Shown here: in pieces, positions 48,701 to 58,855 of the stretch
Numbering within the stretch: position 1 is the stretch's first letter
How the letters are laid out: every line of letters begins with the position of its first letter
Origin: Scenedesmus sp. ARA3
Lineage: Eukaryota; Chlorophyta; Chlorophyceae; Sphaeropleales; Scenedesmaceae
NCBI GenBank assembly: GCA_004335835.1
Contig: RWJK01001160.1
Span: 4,567 to 68,566 of the forward strand
Reading direction: 5' to 3'
DNA length: 64,000 bases
Program-made: the position numbers and the translations under genes
Notes under the pieces: model-generated
What the model was told of the DNA's origin: nothing
Databases searched by the model: none
What the model saw: only the letters and a program-made list of their open reading frames with translations

Positions 48701-49188
48701 TATGTACGGCATGTGCGTGCTTTTGGATTTGCATTCTGCTGCTGATGCTGGCGCTCATGCTACTTTTTGAAAACGAGCCGCATGCATGTGCTCAGCCGCT
48801 GCCGCCCCTGTGTCTGCTGCTGCTTGTCACGCTTGCAGACAAGGCAAGGCCGCACTGGGGCAAATGCTGGTCCCGCGTCTTCACCTCAAAAGCCTGCCCA
48901 ATCAAAGACCTGTACCCTGCAAGCAACTGGGCCACGCAGCTGTCCCTCCAGCAGCAGTATGACCCTGCAAAGCTGTTTGAGACAAGCATGCTCAGCGCAG
49001 TGATTGAGGGAGGCGTGGAGAAGCCTGCCGAGCTGCCGTTCTGCACCAACGAGCTTGGCTGCTACTGCACTAAAGACAGCGAGTGCGGCACAACTGGTGT
49101 GCCAATTGGCCCGGGCCCATTGTGCTGTCAGACTGCCCCTACTGGCATGTCTCCTTACAAGGTGTGCCTGCCTTGCACGAGTTCGTAA
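44120..49188 (+). CDS. Secreted L-gulonolactone-oxidase-like flavoprotein, copy 1
   Basis: VAO/PCMH-family FAD oxidase of the plant GULLO/aldonolactone-oxidase type; likely oxidises an aldonolactone or sugar, possibly towards ascorbate. Nine exons (44120-44194, 44582-44799, 45192-45328, 45781-45929, 46165-46386, 46836-47201, 47664-47895, 48257-48481, 48839-49188) give 657 residues. Exon 1 is a signal peptide (MQLRKPAVWWALVAVLW, then CSSLHQTL). The FAD domain has PTSTAEVAAAVKAYY, KIRVVTRSRGFNASDG, DLTIGGLVATGAHGFGGKGN and GGLGMLGVMTEITLQL. The ALO-type C-terminal part has EFTLNRKNLSAFIEDGKLM, FLWVEYAQFRPN and the signature RPHWGK, followed by a Cys-rich tail (CYCTKDSEC, CCQTAP, VCLPC). Where covalent-FAD members have a His (S/G-H-S), this protein has SRGF, so FAD is probably not His-linked. 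A tail-to-tail paralogue lies at 51968-56484. Confidence 0.9.
45076..45106 (+). repeat. (CTG)n run in GULLO copy 1 intron
   Basis: About ten CTG units, sense strand, about 85 bases before the acceptor at 45190-45191. A second CTG-rich tract at 45723-45768 lies just before the next acceptor (45779-45780). Confidence 0.9.
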
Positions 49189-51602
49189 GTGTGTGTTGGC
49201 TGCTGTGCGGCAGTGCTTTTTGGGCCTGCTGAACTGCACAGCTTGACCAAAGAGGTGCTTTGTGGTGTCCGTAAGCAGCGCCAAATGCTGCAAATAAACA
49301 CTGCTTTTCTGGATGGGCTGTGATCTTGCTTGAAGTGTGCGTCCAATGCCATCATGGTAGCTGCGCAGTTGTATTGCCCCGTGTATGTATGCCAGGCCGC
49401 ATGCAGTCTGCTGCATGTGCTAGTTAGTCATGCCTCCAGAGCATTCGCAGTGTTGCAGCATGCAGCTGCGCACTGTTAACAACGTTGTGTTGAACAGCAT
49501 GTGAGGACAGCCCATGTGTGTGTGTTTTGTGTATGACTCTTGGTTTTTGGAGGCTTCTATGTGCACATGCAGACGCATGTGCTGACAGAAAACTGCTTGC
49601 CAGCTGTGTGGCGTAACTGCACAGTGTAGCAGCCGTGTTGTCAAAAACCATTGTTAGCTTTTGGAAATGCCAGTCCAGTCCAGTGGCAGTGCTACATCTC
49701 ACACACTGGTCCTTATGTACCAGATGGATGCTATATTGCACATGCCAAAATGCATGTTTGTTTCTTGGATTGTGCGACGTGAGTCACAGTGTTGCTGCCG
49801 TCATCCTTGAATACGCCCTGCTGCATGGTTTACAGAGGAATGACAACTACGGCTGCCTGCAATAACGCTGCACGTGGCAGTGATGCTGCACGATGCAGCA
49901 GTGCAGCAAGCAATGGCTTTTGCTCTCTCTGGCCCGTTTCAGGCCTTGCATCGAAGTCATACTGTGCTATGGCCCAGTGTCCACTGTACATTTTTTTGCT
50001 GTTACAGTATGCCATCAAACATTACATCACATTACACTACATACATACATCACATACATACAAACAACTGCCAACAGTGGGATGGTTGTGTGGTTTACAG
50101 TGCCATCCCTGCTCAGAATATGGAAGGCTGAAGTGTGACAGAATGATGTTGGCATGCACGTCAGACTGTTGCATGGAACTGCATCGCCTGCATGATGGCT
50201 CACCATGTGCTGCAGCACGAGCCTGCTGGCTGTCTGCTGCACACACACACTTAAAGTACTGCAGCATCGCATAGTACGGCTATGGTGCGGTGACATGCTC
50301 GAAGGTGTGCAGATTTGCATGTTTGATGCTAGACTGTCCAACTTTGCATGTGTGTTGTGATCAGAGCATTTATGTATGTGAGGTACTGACACAGCGTCGA
50401 ACCGTCTTGTGTGTTACTTTGGCTAGCAGTGCTGGCGCACTTCAGTTTACAGTTATGACCCTCCCCCGGGACGCGCCATTGTGCCTACCGCATGTTGCAT
50501 CTGTCCACGGATGTCCTGGAGCTGGTCCTGCCATGGGTACAGAACACGAACCTGTCGGCAACAGAGAAAATAAGCAGCTGGAACAACGGAATCACGGATG
50601 CTGTGCCAGTTGCAGCGCTGCAGCAAAGCACGCTTTCACCGAGCATATGCGTGTACAGCTCTACACGTCCCTTCTGAAGAGGCATCACATCCCGCCAGGA
50701 GACCACAGCTCATGCTGGCTGCCTCGCATGTGGATATGCTGTAGATATTGCGTCATAAAAAGTAGATACGTTTGCAGATGCAGACACATACCTTGAACAT
50801 CATCTGTCACAAATCCAACCTCTTGTGATCAGAGAATGGAACCAATAACAAGCCCGTGCATGATGTGCTGCAACGCAGCGTCCTCTCATGCAGAACAGAC
50901 ACATGTGTACACAGAAGGAAATCCACAAGTTCACAGATCTCTTTGAAGACAGAGCTGCCACTTGTCAAGAAGCCTCAGCTCGTGCCTGCATAGCGCCAAG
51001 TCAGCCGTTTGGCTGCAGCCTGCTTTGCATGATCCCATGCAGTTGCACCGGTAGACCTACCAGCCCGTGAAGGGAGCAGCCACAGATACAAGGGAGACAT
51101 CACACAGCACAGATCCAGCTAAACCTTGTGCATGCTTGACGCAATGCAGCGTCATTTCAGATCTCATAAAACGCAGGTGCGGAAACACGATACCATTGGG
51201 AGGCAACACCTTTGTGCCGGAAGCCCGCAGCTCATGCCAGCATGACCCGCATGTTGCCGTGCAGTAGCAGGCCTGCATGGCGTGAGCCAGACATGCTATG
51301 TGAAGATGTGCTGCAATGCATGCATCATCCATAGATAGCACTGCTGTAATTGAGACATTAGATGCAGCATACGCTTGTACATGCGGTGCTGCGATGCATC
51401 ATACAGATATCACAAGTCTAACAAGTCTGCATGCCCAGGTCACCTGTGTTCACACGAGAAGCAATGCTCGAGCACCCAAACGGAAACGGGTCAAGGACCC
51501 CAGATGCTCTCTGTTGATCCCAGCAGTTTGAGAGATATAATCTGGGCACCATAATGTCGGCTGTATGCATGCCGCTGAGAATGCTGCTATACATGCAGCA
51601 CA

Positions 51603-51665
51603 CCCTTTTGAACATCAAAATGATGTGGACATCAAAATGATGTGAACATCAAAATGACCTGAACA
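51603..51665 (+). repeat. Short tandem repeat, unit about 17-18 bases
   Basis: Three to four units close to GAACATCAAAATGATGT, with single-base changes, AT-rich compared with the surroundings. Intergenic. Confidence 0.9.
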
Positions 51666-51822
51666 TAATCACAACAACACATTGTGAGCTCAAGCCAGCT
51701 GCCAGCATCCACAAGGATGTTGCGCCCTGCAACTGTTGAAGAAAACAACACATATCCGACTGCAGTGCACTGCTACAAACCCCCTGCGGAGAGTGAGTGG
51801 GTAAGGGGCTGTGCAAGACTGC

Positions 51823-51836
51823 TTACATACCTTACA
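51823..51836 (-). terminator. Possible TGTAA polyadenylation signals of GULLO copy 2
   Basis: Two minus-strand TGTAA motifs (51827-51823 and 51836-51832) 130-145 bases downstream of the stop at 51968. Inferred from motif and distance. Confidence 0.45.
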
Positions 51837-51967
51837 CTTCAAGTGCAACAAGAGTGAGTTGCACTGGAATATACTGGGGTACACTTACGATTAGCTTCGT
51901 CTGATTCCTCATTCTCAGGCTGGGTTGCTAGATGCTTATACAGTGCACACACTTTGAAAGTATAACT

Positions 51968-54900
51968 TCAGCATGGCAGGCACAGCTTGCTCTTGACAGC
52001 TGGCAGCACTGCTGGTGCAGCCTTGCAGCACAACCCAGCAGCGCCGCAATCCTCATCTGCATTGCAGTAGCAGCTCATCTCACTCGTGCATGCAGCCCCG
52101 CCGGGATTGGCCGCACCTCCCATAAGCACGCTGCTCAGCAGCTGCGTCTCAAACAGCTTTGCAGGGTCGTACTGCTGCTGCAGGGACAGCTGCGTGGCCC
52201 AGTTGCTTGCAGGGTACAGGTCTTTGATTGGGCAGGCGGTTGAAGTGAAGACGCGGCTCCAGCCCTTGCCCCAGTGCGGCCTCGCCTTGTCTGCAGGCAG
52301 CAGTGAATGCAGGTGAAAACGGCTCAGAAGGCAGCCTGTGCGAACAGCAGCAAGACTCCATGCTGCCGAGCAGCAGCGCTGCATATGCTGCCGAGCATGT
52401 GCACCATACCAGAGCACACCTGTACCGGCTGAGCGGTTCAGGCCTTACTCACATTTGCACACCAGGAGCTGCTCAAAATACTGCTGGACGGCCACTCCTC
52501 GCTTCTGCTGCCGCGGCTTGAGGCTCTGCTGCTGTGCATTCAGGGGGACGTTGGGCCTGAACACCCCCAGCTCCACCCACATCACGCGCTCGGCTGCGCT
52601 GCCAGTCTGGGGGCTGATGTGGTCGCGTGTACGGAACCCTGTTCGCAGCATCATCATGCCACCAGGCCAGCAGCCACCTGCACAGCCAGGACAGGCATAC
52701 ATGGCAATATGTGCGGCAACATGCACATCAGTAATGTGTGCATGCATAGTTGAACCCGGCGCGTGGCGTGCCATGGTCCTGTGTGACGAGGTCATTGTGT
52801 CATGTGAGTCTGCGCACCATCTGACAGACTGTGTGTATCATTAGGCACCACAGCTGCGCGATGATAGACCAGTGTGTCGCTCTTTTTGAGACAAAGGCAT
52901 GTGAAAAAGGCAGTGCTTCTTCAGCAATGTAATGCACGTGCCACCCGCCAGGTGTGAGCAGCAACTGCCCAGTGACCACCCTGCTGCAGCTACTGCCCAA
53001 CGCCACGCCACTGCACTGCGGCCAGCTTTTGCTCTGCTGTGGCTGGTCTGTGATGGCACGCATTGCCAGCTGCCATGCACAAAAAAGTCCCTGACCTGGC
53101 ACATCCGTTTTCATGTTTGCCGCCATCAGCTTGAAGTCAGCTATGAAAGACGGCAAGCTCGTGGCCTCTAAAGCAAACTCAATCTCTTCAAAGGAGATGC
53201 TTGGGGTCAGCCGGCTGCTGCCAGCTGCTTTCTCCTTGGCCCATATCCGTTCCCACACAGCAGGGTTGTAGAAGCAGCTGCCGCTTCCAGGGGGACTGCC
53301 AGGGATGTCGCACTCGGACGTCTGCAAGCGGAGAAATAAATAACGCAAACGTAGGCATGACATCTGGGCAGGGTTGTGTTGTGTACAGTACAGACACCAC
53401 AACAAGCCGCATGCATTTTGTGCAACAAATCATGCCCATACAAGGCGCTGTGCTAGGTACAAAAGCCACGCCAGGCGTGAGCAGTTCAGTCAAGCGTGAT
53501 TGCAGCGTGTGTGCTTGACATGGTAAGGACAGCATTGCTGTTGGTGTGTGTGCCGTCGTCATCATCACCTGCATGTCGTTTGTGAAACCAGTGCCGTTGT
53601 CTGCTGTAAAAGGCGTGATTGCACCACCCGCTCCCTGCTTGTAGCCATACACCCATCCAAAGGATTCGGAATTGAACAAGAAGCTGCCAAATGCCCTGCA
53701 AAACAGGCCGGTGCTGTCCTTGTCAGAATGCAAGGCAGCAATGAGCTGCCCGGCAGTGGATACAATTGACTCGGATTGAGGGTGGAATAGGCCTCCAGTT
53801 GGCGGCAAGGATGCATTTACGGGTGGGGGGTGAAGCGGCGAGCTCAGTGGGACTTCCTCCACCACAGTTGCCTTATACTGGTTCAGATCTGGCCGCCAAT
53901 AAACTAAAATGTGGCTGTACTTCTCCTGTAAGGAAGCAGCAGCAGCAGCAGCAGAGAGGCTCTGAACCTTGAGCTTATGCTCGTCTTGATGTGAGCAGCT
54001 GCAGCAGCGACTGCAAGCACAGCCGACATCAGGCACTGCTGCACTGTGTAGCTGAACGCACTGATGCCCCACACCACACAAGATATGCTGCAAGTTCAGT
54101 GGTGCACTGCTTTTTGCTATCTAGCTGTAACAAAAGAAGGCTCCAATGCTGTTGAATTAGACAAAGTGACCATCAGCAGTGGCTCTGAGTCATTGCACTC
54201 ACCCACAGCTGCAGCAGCTCCTGTGCAAAGTTGGCATCACTCCTCAAGCCAGGGGACCAGCTCCTTGTCTTGCCAGAGCCAGGCTTCAGCTGCAGTGTTA
54301 CTTCTGTTATAACACCCAGCATGCCAAGGCCACCAACCAAGCCGCGGCCCACATTTGAGTTGCGGCTCACACGTGTTATGTTGCCGGTGCCGTCCACAAA
54401 AGTGATGGCTCTCACAATGTCAGCCTGCAGATCGATGTGTTGTGATGTAGAAGTGACACAGCAGTGGCACAGATGAGTTGCTGAGGCTGTGGTCTTGTTG
54501 CGGCTCAAGTCCAATGCTGTGCCCTCTGCAAGTGCTCCTTTGTGTAGTGCAAACATGCGACCGCCGAGCCCCAGGCAAATGCACGTGTGGGGAGTGAGAC
54601 AGCACCTGTGGGAAGAGCATCATGCACCTGCTGAAAGCTGCCATCCAGCCGCAACTGCGCTCAGAAGTGCATGCATCCCTCAAAAACAAAGTGTGCTCAG
54701 CAAGCGCAGAATTAAAATGCAGCAGCTGGCACAGCGGTCAATCAATGCCTGTTGCACCAACTTGGACTCCTGGCTTTAGTGCTGGTGCAGCAGCAAGGCG
54801 CACCATGTTTGCATTGCTCCTGCCTCCCAGGCCATGTGCCCCAGTGGCCAGTGTGCCACCTAATGTGAGGTCACCATACTGCGGCATTGCTCCGAACGGC

Positions 54901-56484
54901 ACAGTCAAGTTCTGGCTGGTGGCGTAGCGCAGGATCTCGGTCAGAGTGATGCCTGCAGCAGCAGCAGCAGCAGCAGCGGTTGCACACACATACACCAGCA
55001 GCAGCGGCAGCAGCACGGAAGGACCCATGGGGTTGTGACGCTTGTCACGTGTAGCTCAGATCAAATCCTGCAGTAGGGTAGCAGCGCTATCATGTGCAGA
55101 CTGCTAGTCCATGCTGTATGCATGTGATGCCCCAGCATCCATCCAGTATGCTGGTCCATCAAGAAGCTACACTGCAGTGCGGACCAACCACTCTGGCCAG
55201 GCGCAGCGGGGTTGTTGCAGGAGGCACCACCTGTCCATGGTTGGACCCATTGCCCGCTGACCCAGCGCACCTGCTTGCATCCTCACAGTTGCCCCGCTGC
55301 GTCTCAGCACTTTGCGCATGTTGACCATGAGCAGCGACACAGCACCTGTGCCGGGCTGTGAGCCCTTAGCGCATGCAAAGCCTGCTCGCTCATGGAAGCC
55401 CATCTGCCTGCAGCGCAAGGGACAGCAACGTTGCTGGCCTGCAGTCACCTGCAACTGGAGCCAAATTCACGGCAGCTGCATGGTCCATTGTGTGCTTTCT
55501 GCTACTGCTGCTGCTGCAGCTGCTCCTGCTTTGCATTGCTGACAGCTATTGTTGAGGTACTTGGCCAGAAGCACCTGCCTAATGAGCAACACTGCTCAAA
55601 TTGTTCTACAAGTAAGCTCAGCTGCGTCCAGAAGGTGCCTATCACAGATGTTGTACTTACCTGTAGCCATCCGATGCATTGAAGCCCCTGGCCCTGCTGA
55701 CCACCCGGATCTTGACAGGGGTGCCCCCAGTGGCTGCTGGCCCTCCTGCTGATGCTGGCTGCATGCTGTAGTAGTACCTGACAGCAGCAGCAACCTCAGC
55801 AGTGCTGGTGGGGACCACCACCTGCTGGTTCTCGCAGGTCACGTCCCCATATGCAGACGTCAGTGAGGCTGTAATGGTCTTTGGTGGCTTCAGAGGTGAC
55901 AGGGCCTGTGCGTGCAGGCGTGGCAGATAACATGCGTCATCAATTGACGTCAGGCCGTGGCGCAGGGTTCATGCATTGCAATGCAAGAGCAGAGACGGGC
56001 TGGCTGGGAGTAATGTCAACTGCTGCAGCAGGACTACAACTTCAGACTTTGCTGTTTACTGGGTGAGGGCTGGCATGTAGGTAAGAGCACATGCATGCCC
56101 CTTAGACAGCCCCTTGGACACCTTGCATATGGGACTGGGCATGACACATCATTTGAATACACTGTGCTGTGGCATGTGGACATGTGGGCAAGTGCAGTTG
56201 GGTAGTAGTGCAGTGATAGCAGCTACTGTGCCACAGCTAGCGAGCAGCGCCGCGTCAGCCACTTGAAACGATCACTGGTTTGAGTAGCTCAATACCTATG
56301 GCTACGACCTGCCAGACAGCAGGCTGATGGTGCAGTGCCCGCTACTATCGTCAGAGCTCTCTCGACTGACTGATATTTGCACGGTGACTCCAGCACAGGC
56401 GCTCACCTGTATCTCAATAAGAGGTAGGGCACAAACGCAGAGTAACAGCACCCAAGCAGCGGCTGCACGACTGCTGAGCGGCAT
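51968..56484 (-). CDS. Secreted L-gulonolactone-oxidase-like flavoprotein, copy 2
   Basis: Paralogue of the gene at 44120-49188, on the opposite strand. Nine exons (56484-56407, 55905-55661, 55407-55271, 54952-54804, 54424-54203, 53925-53569, 53321-53096, 52677-52453, 52290-51968) give 653 residues. Every intron sits at the matching place and phase, and exons 3, 4, 5 and 8 have exactly the same lengths as in copy 1 (137, 149, 222, 225). Signal peptide MPLSSRAAAAWVLLLCVCAL; FAD-domain blocks KIRVVSRARGFNASDG, DLTLGGTLATGAHGLGGRSN and GGLGMLGVITEVTLQL; C-terminal EFALEATSLPSFIADFKLMA, RPHWGKGWSRVFTSTACPIK and a Cys-rich end (CYCNADEDC, CLPC). The usual flavin-linking His is likewise missing (ARGF). 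It differs by an Ala/Gly-rich insertion in exon 2 (SAGGPAATGG) and a shorter tail. Divergence is strong outside the core, so the duplication is not recent. Confidence 0.9.
53936..53954 (+). repeat. CAG tract before a GULLO copy 2 acceptor
   Basis: Plus-strand CAG units, CTG in sense direction, 10-30 bases upstream of exon 53925-53569. A similar tract at 54956-54977 directly adjoins the acceptor of exon 54952-54804. Confidence 0.9.
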
Positions 56485-57644
56485 CGCGCTGCCGAGTTGT
56501 TGCCGACACACCCCGAGGGTTGCTGCGGGATCGCTAACGTTTTGCAGAAGCTATGCACAACCAAAACTTACAAATATCTGCATTTGCTGTTCGGTTGTTG
56601 CCTGCCCTGAGCTCAGCTCGAGCGTTACCAAGCCTTGAAGGGGACAGGGCACAAGGCTTCATGCTTGAGTACCATCCCACCAGATCTGCAGCGGAGTGAT
56701 AGCTTTATCAAATCAGCTTATTTAAGTTTGAAGTGCATCTCGCAGACTCCGCAGCTCGGCTTCTTGGTCAGCAGAGAAGTTCACAGTGGTAGATTTGCTG
56801 TTCAAAGCAGGAGATTGCGAGCAGCATGAATCTGCTGACCATGTGTCCAAAGCGCGCATGTTGAACGGTTTTTGCTGTCCAGCGTGCAATCTGCGGTATT
56901 CACACACTTAGCACCGTGCTACAGTGCAGCAACTTGATTTAATGCATACTTTTGAGTTTCGGCATCACTGCCCCGTCAATTTCGTGAAAATCTTCCAGTA
57001 TCGTGTGGTTACCCTTGCTGCAAAGTTCCAGGCAATATCATGCAGGAAAATCCTGTCCACAACCATAATGGCCATGCCCATAGAAGCGCATGCGCTGCTG
57101 GAGCTCCACTGGGTGACCAAGACCCATTTCTGTCAGCAAAGAATCTTGCTGTCTGTACCACACACACAGCCAAACAGCTTTATGACCATCGGCACAGTAG
57201 CAACAGCAGAGTTTTGCTGCTGTGTTTATCACAACTTCCACCCACACAAAAAGCTCCACCAGGCTTATCATGGCCTGATGCTGTTCTCAAAACAATCGCA
57301 AGATACAGCTCCTACCAACCTGACCTGATCTGCTGCACCACCAACAATCATGTACACCACTACACTCGCATCCCTGTTCTGTACACCACTTGCTCAGTGG
57401 CACAAGAGCTGCTGCCTACCTTTACTGCTACAACATTTTTGTGACAATAACACACCAGCAGGCAGCAGCTATGCCACCAACACACTGATCTGCAGCACGC
57501 GCACTGCACGCAGCAGTGCATACACAAGACAGATGAAACCTTGCTGACTGCCTCGACTCTTTGTAACAAAATCGTTCACAGGCTCTGCACTGCAGCAGAG
57601 ACCTGCCAGCCCTTCACACTGCTACAGCTGCTTCACAACAGCAC
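56485..57644 (-). other. Spacer between DGAT3-like 3' end and GULLO copy 2
   Basis: 1.16 kb that must contain the promoter of GULLO copy 2 and the 3' UTR of the DGAT3-like gene. Two weak coding hints remain unexplained: a minus-strand piece ending KSTTVNFSADQEAELRSLRD with a TAA at 56722-56724 after a good acceptor, and a plus-strand frame from ATG 56942 to about 57328 without recognisable domain. Neither connects to a gene I can support. Confidence 0.35.
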
Positions 57645-58855
57645 TCAGGCCATGCTTGCACCAACCACAGGCAGCTGCTGCTGCTGCTGCACCTGCGACT
57701 GCTGGTGAGCATCGCCTGCTGCTGCTGCAGCTGCTGCTGCCGCGTCCACTGCTGCTGAGAACACTGCATCTACTGCCTCAGGCACCTCCAGAGGCGACAC
57801 CTGAGTCAGCAGCGTGCAGCCAGGCTGCTGCGTGCGCATGCGCAGCGCAGGACCTTGCTTGCACTTGCCCAGGCACTTGCAGGGCAGCACCTCGATGCCA
57901 GGGCTTGCTGCGGCTGCATGTGAAGCTGCTTGCAGGACACCCAGGGCGCCCTTGTTCATGCAAGCCTTGCCTTGGCAGACCAAGATGCGGCCTGTTGCGT
58001 TGTACTGCTGGGGCGGCGGCAGCTGCTGGGTGATGTCAGGCTGTTTCTGGTCAACTGCAGGTGGCTCCAGCAGCATGGACACGCTGCCAGCTGCTACAAC
58101 CATGGAGCCCATACTGCTGCTCATAGGTCTGCTGCTGCTGCTGCTGCTTGGCGACGACTCGTCATCGCTGCTGTCTGAGTCACTGCTGCTGCAGCCACTG
58201 CGTGCGAGGCGCTCCAGGCGTTTTTGCTGCTTCTGCTGCTGCTGCACTTCACGGATGGTGTCAACTGCGGACTTGAGTTGACTGATTTCTGAGAGCACCA
58301 GCTGCATTGTTGCCGCGTCAGCACCAGCAGCTGCGTGTGTTGTAAGCAGCGACTCCAAGCGCTTGCGGTGCGCCTTGAGCGTCTTGGCTAGCTTCTTCGT
58401 CTCCTTTTTGAGCCCACCGCAAACAACATGCCCCGCTAACCGCCTGCCCCAGGGCTGCGGCAGTGCTGGCAGCTGCTGAGGTGCTGGCTGCATCACTGGC
58501 TGGATGCTGCACTGGCTGAATGCTGAGCTGTTGTTTGCCAGGCTCCGATGCCAGCCTTCAGGACCACAGAAACGCGGAAACGACGGCAACAATAAGTAAG
58601 ACAGCATTGATAAGAGTGAATGATGGCGAAGTGGTGCTGTGAGTAGTTAAGGCACGGCTGACGTTCCCTGGACCTGGCAATGACCAAAACCAGCCAGCCT
58701 GCCGCATGCAAGCCACGAGGCACTGCCAATCAACAACTTCTCGTAGCATGGACAGTTCAAGGCCACTTACCAGTTGCTTGGCTGCGTCGGGGGTGGGCCA
58801 GTGGCGCGTGTCGCGCTTGTGCACATGAGCTGCCAGCACGCTTGCAGTGCTCCAT
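57645..58855 (-). CDS. DGAT3-like soluble [2Fe-2S] thioredoxin-fold protein
   Basis: Two minus-strand exons (58855-58771, 58555-57645) chain to 331 residues from ATG 58855. The intron ends in a strong pyrimidine tract and AAG. The C-terminal third has the thioredoxin-like ferredoxin pattern ILVCQGKACMNKGALGVLQA and EVLPCKCLGKCKQGPALRM, with four Cys in the arrangement C-x4-C ... C-x-C-x3-C that holds a [2Fe-2S] cluster. This arrangement is shared with plant and algal DGAT3, a soluble acyl-CoA:diacylglycerol acyltransferase. Upstream is a coiled coil (GLKKETKKLAKTLKAHRKRL and ISQLKSAVDTIREVQQQQ) and an acidic Ser-rich linker, an arrangement also reported for DGAT3. No HxxxD acyltransferase motif was identified, so enzyme activity is inference; a simple electron-transfer ferredoxin is the alternative. 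An N-terminal exon further upstream, near 59228-59186 (MTQDDLCEAAAPAP), is possible but does not fit the phase. Confidence 0.78.

Larger units (their letters stand above)
49189..51967. other. Convergent spacer between the two GULLO-like paralogues
   Basis: 2.8 kb between tail-to-tail duplicates; carries both 3' UTRs. No gene recognised, and open frames are short and without pattern. Sense-strand TGTAA motifs for copy 2 occur at 51823-51836 (as TTACA). A tandem repeat lies at 51603-51665. No long inverted repeat around the duplicate pair, beyond the genes themselves, is visible by eye. Confidence 0.5.

Noticed and set aside
56960..56990. Sequence resembling the rRNA 'CCCCGTCAATT' core
   Set aside because: Only about 11 bases match; the flanking bases do not fit 16S or 18S rRNA, and the order of neighbouring motifs is wrong.
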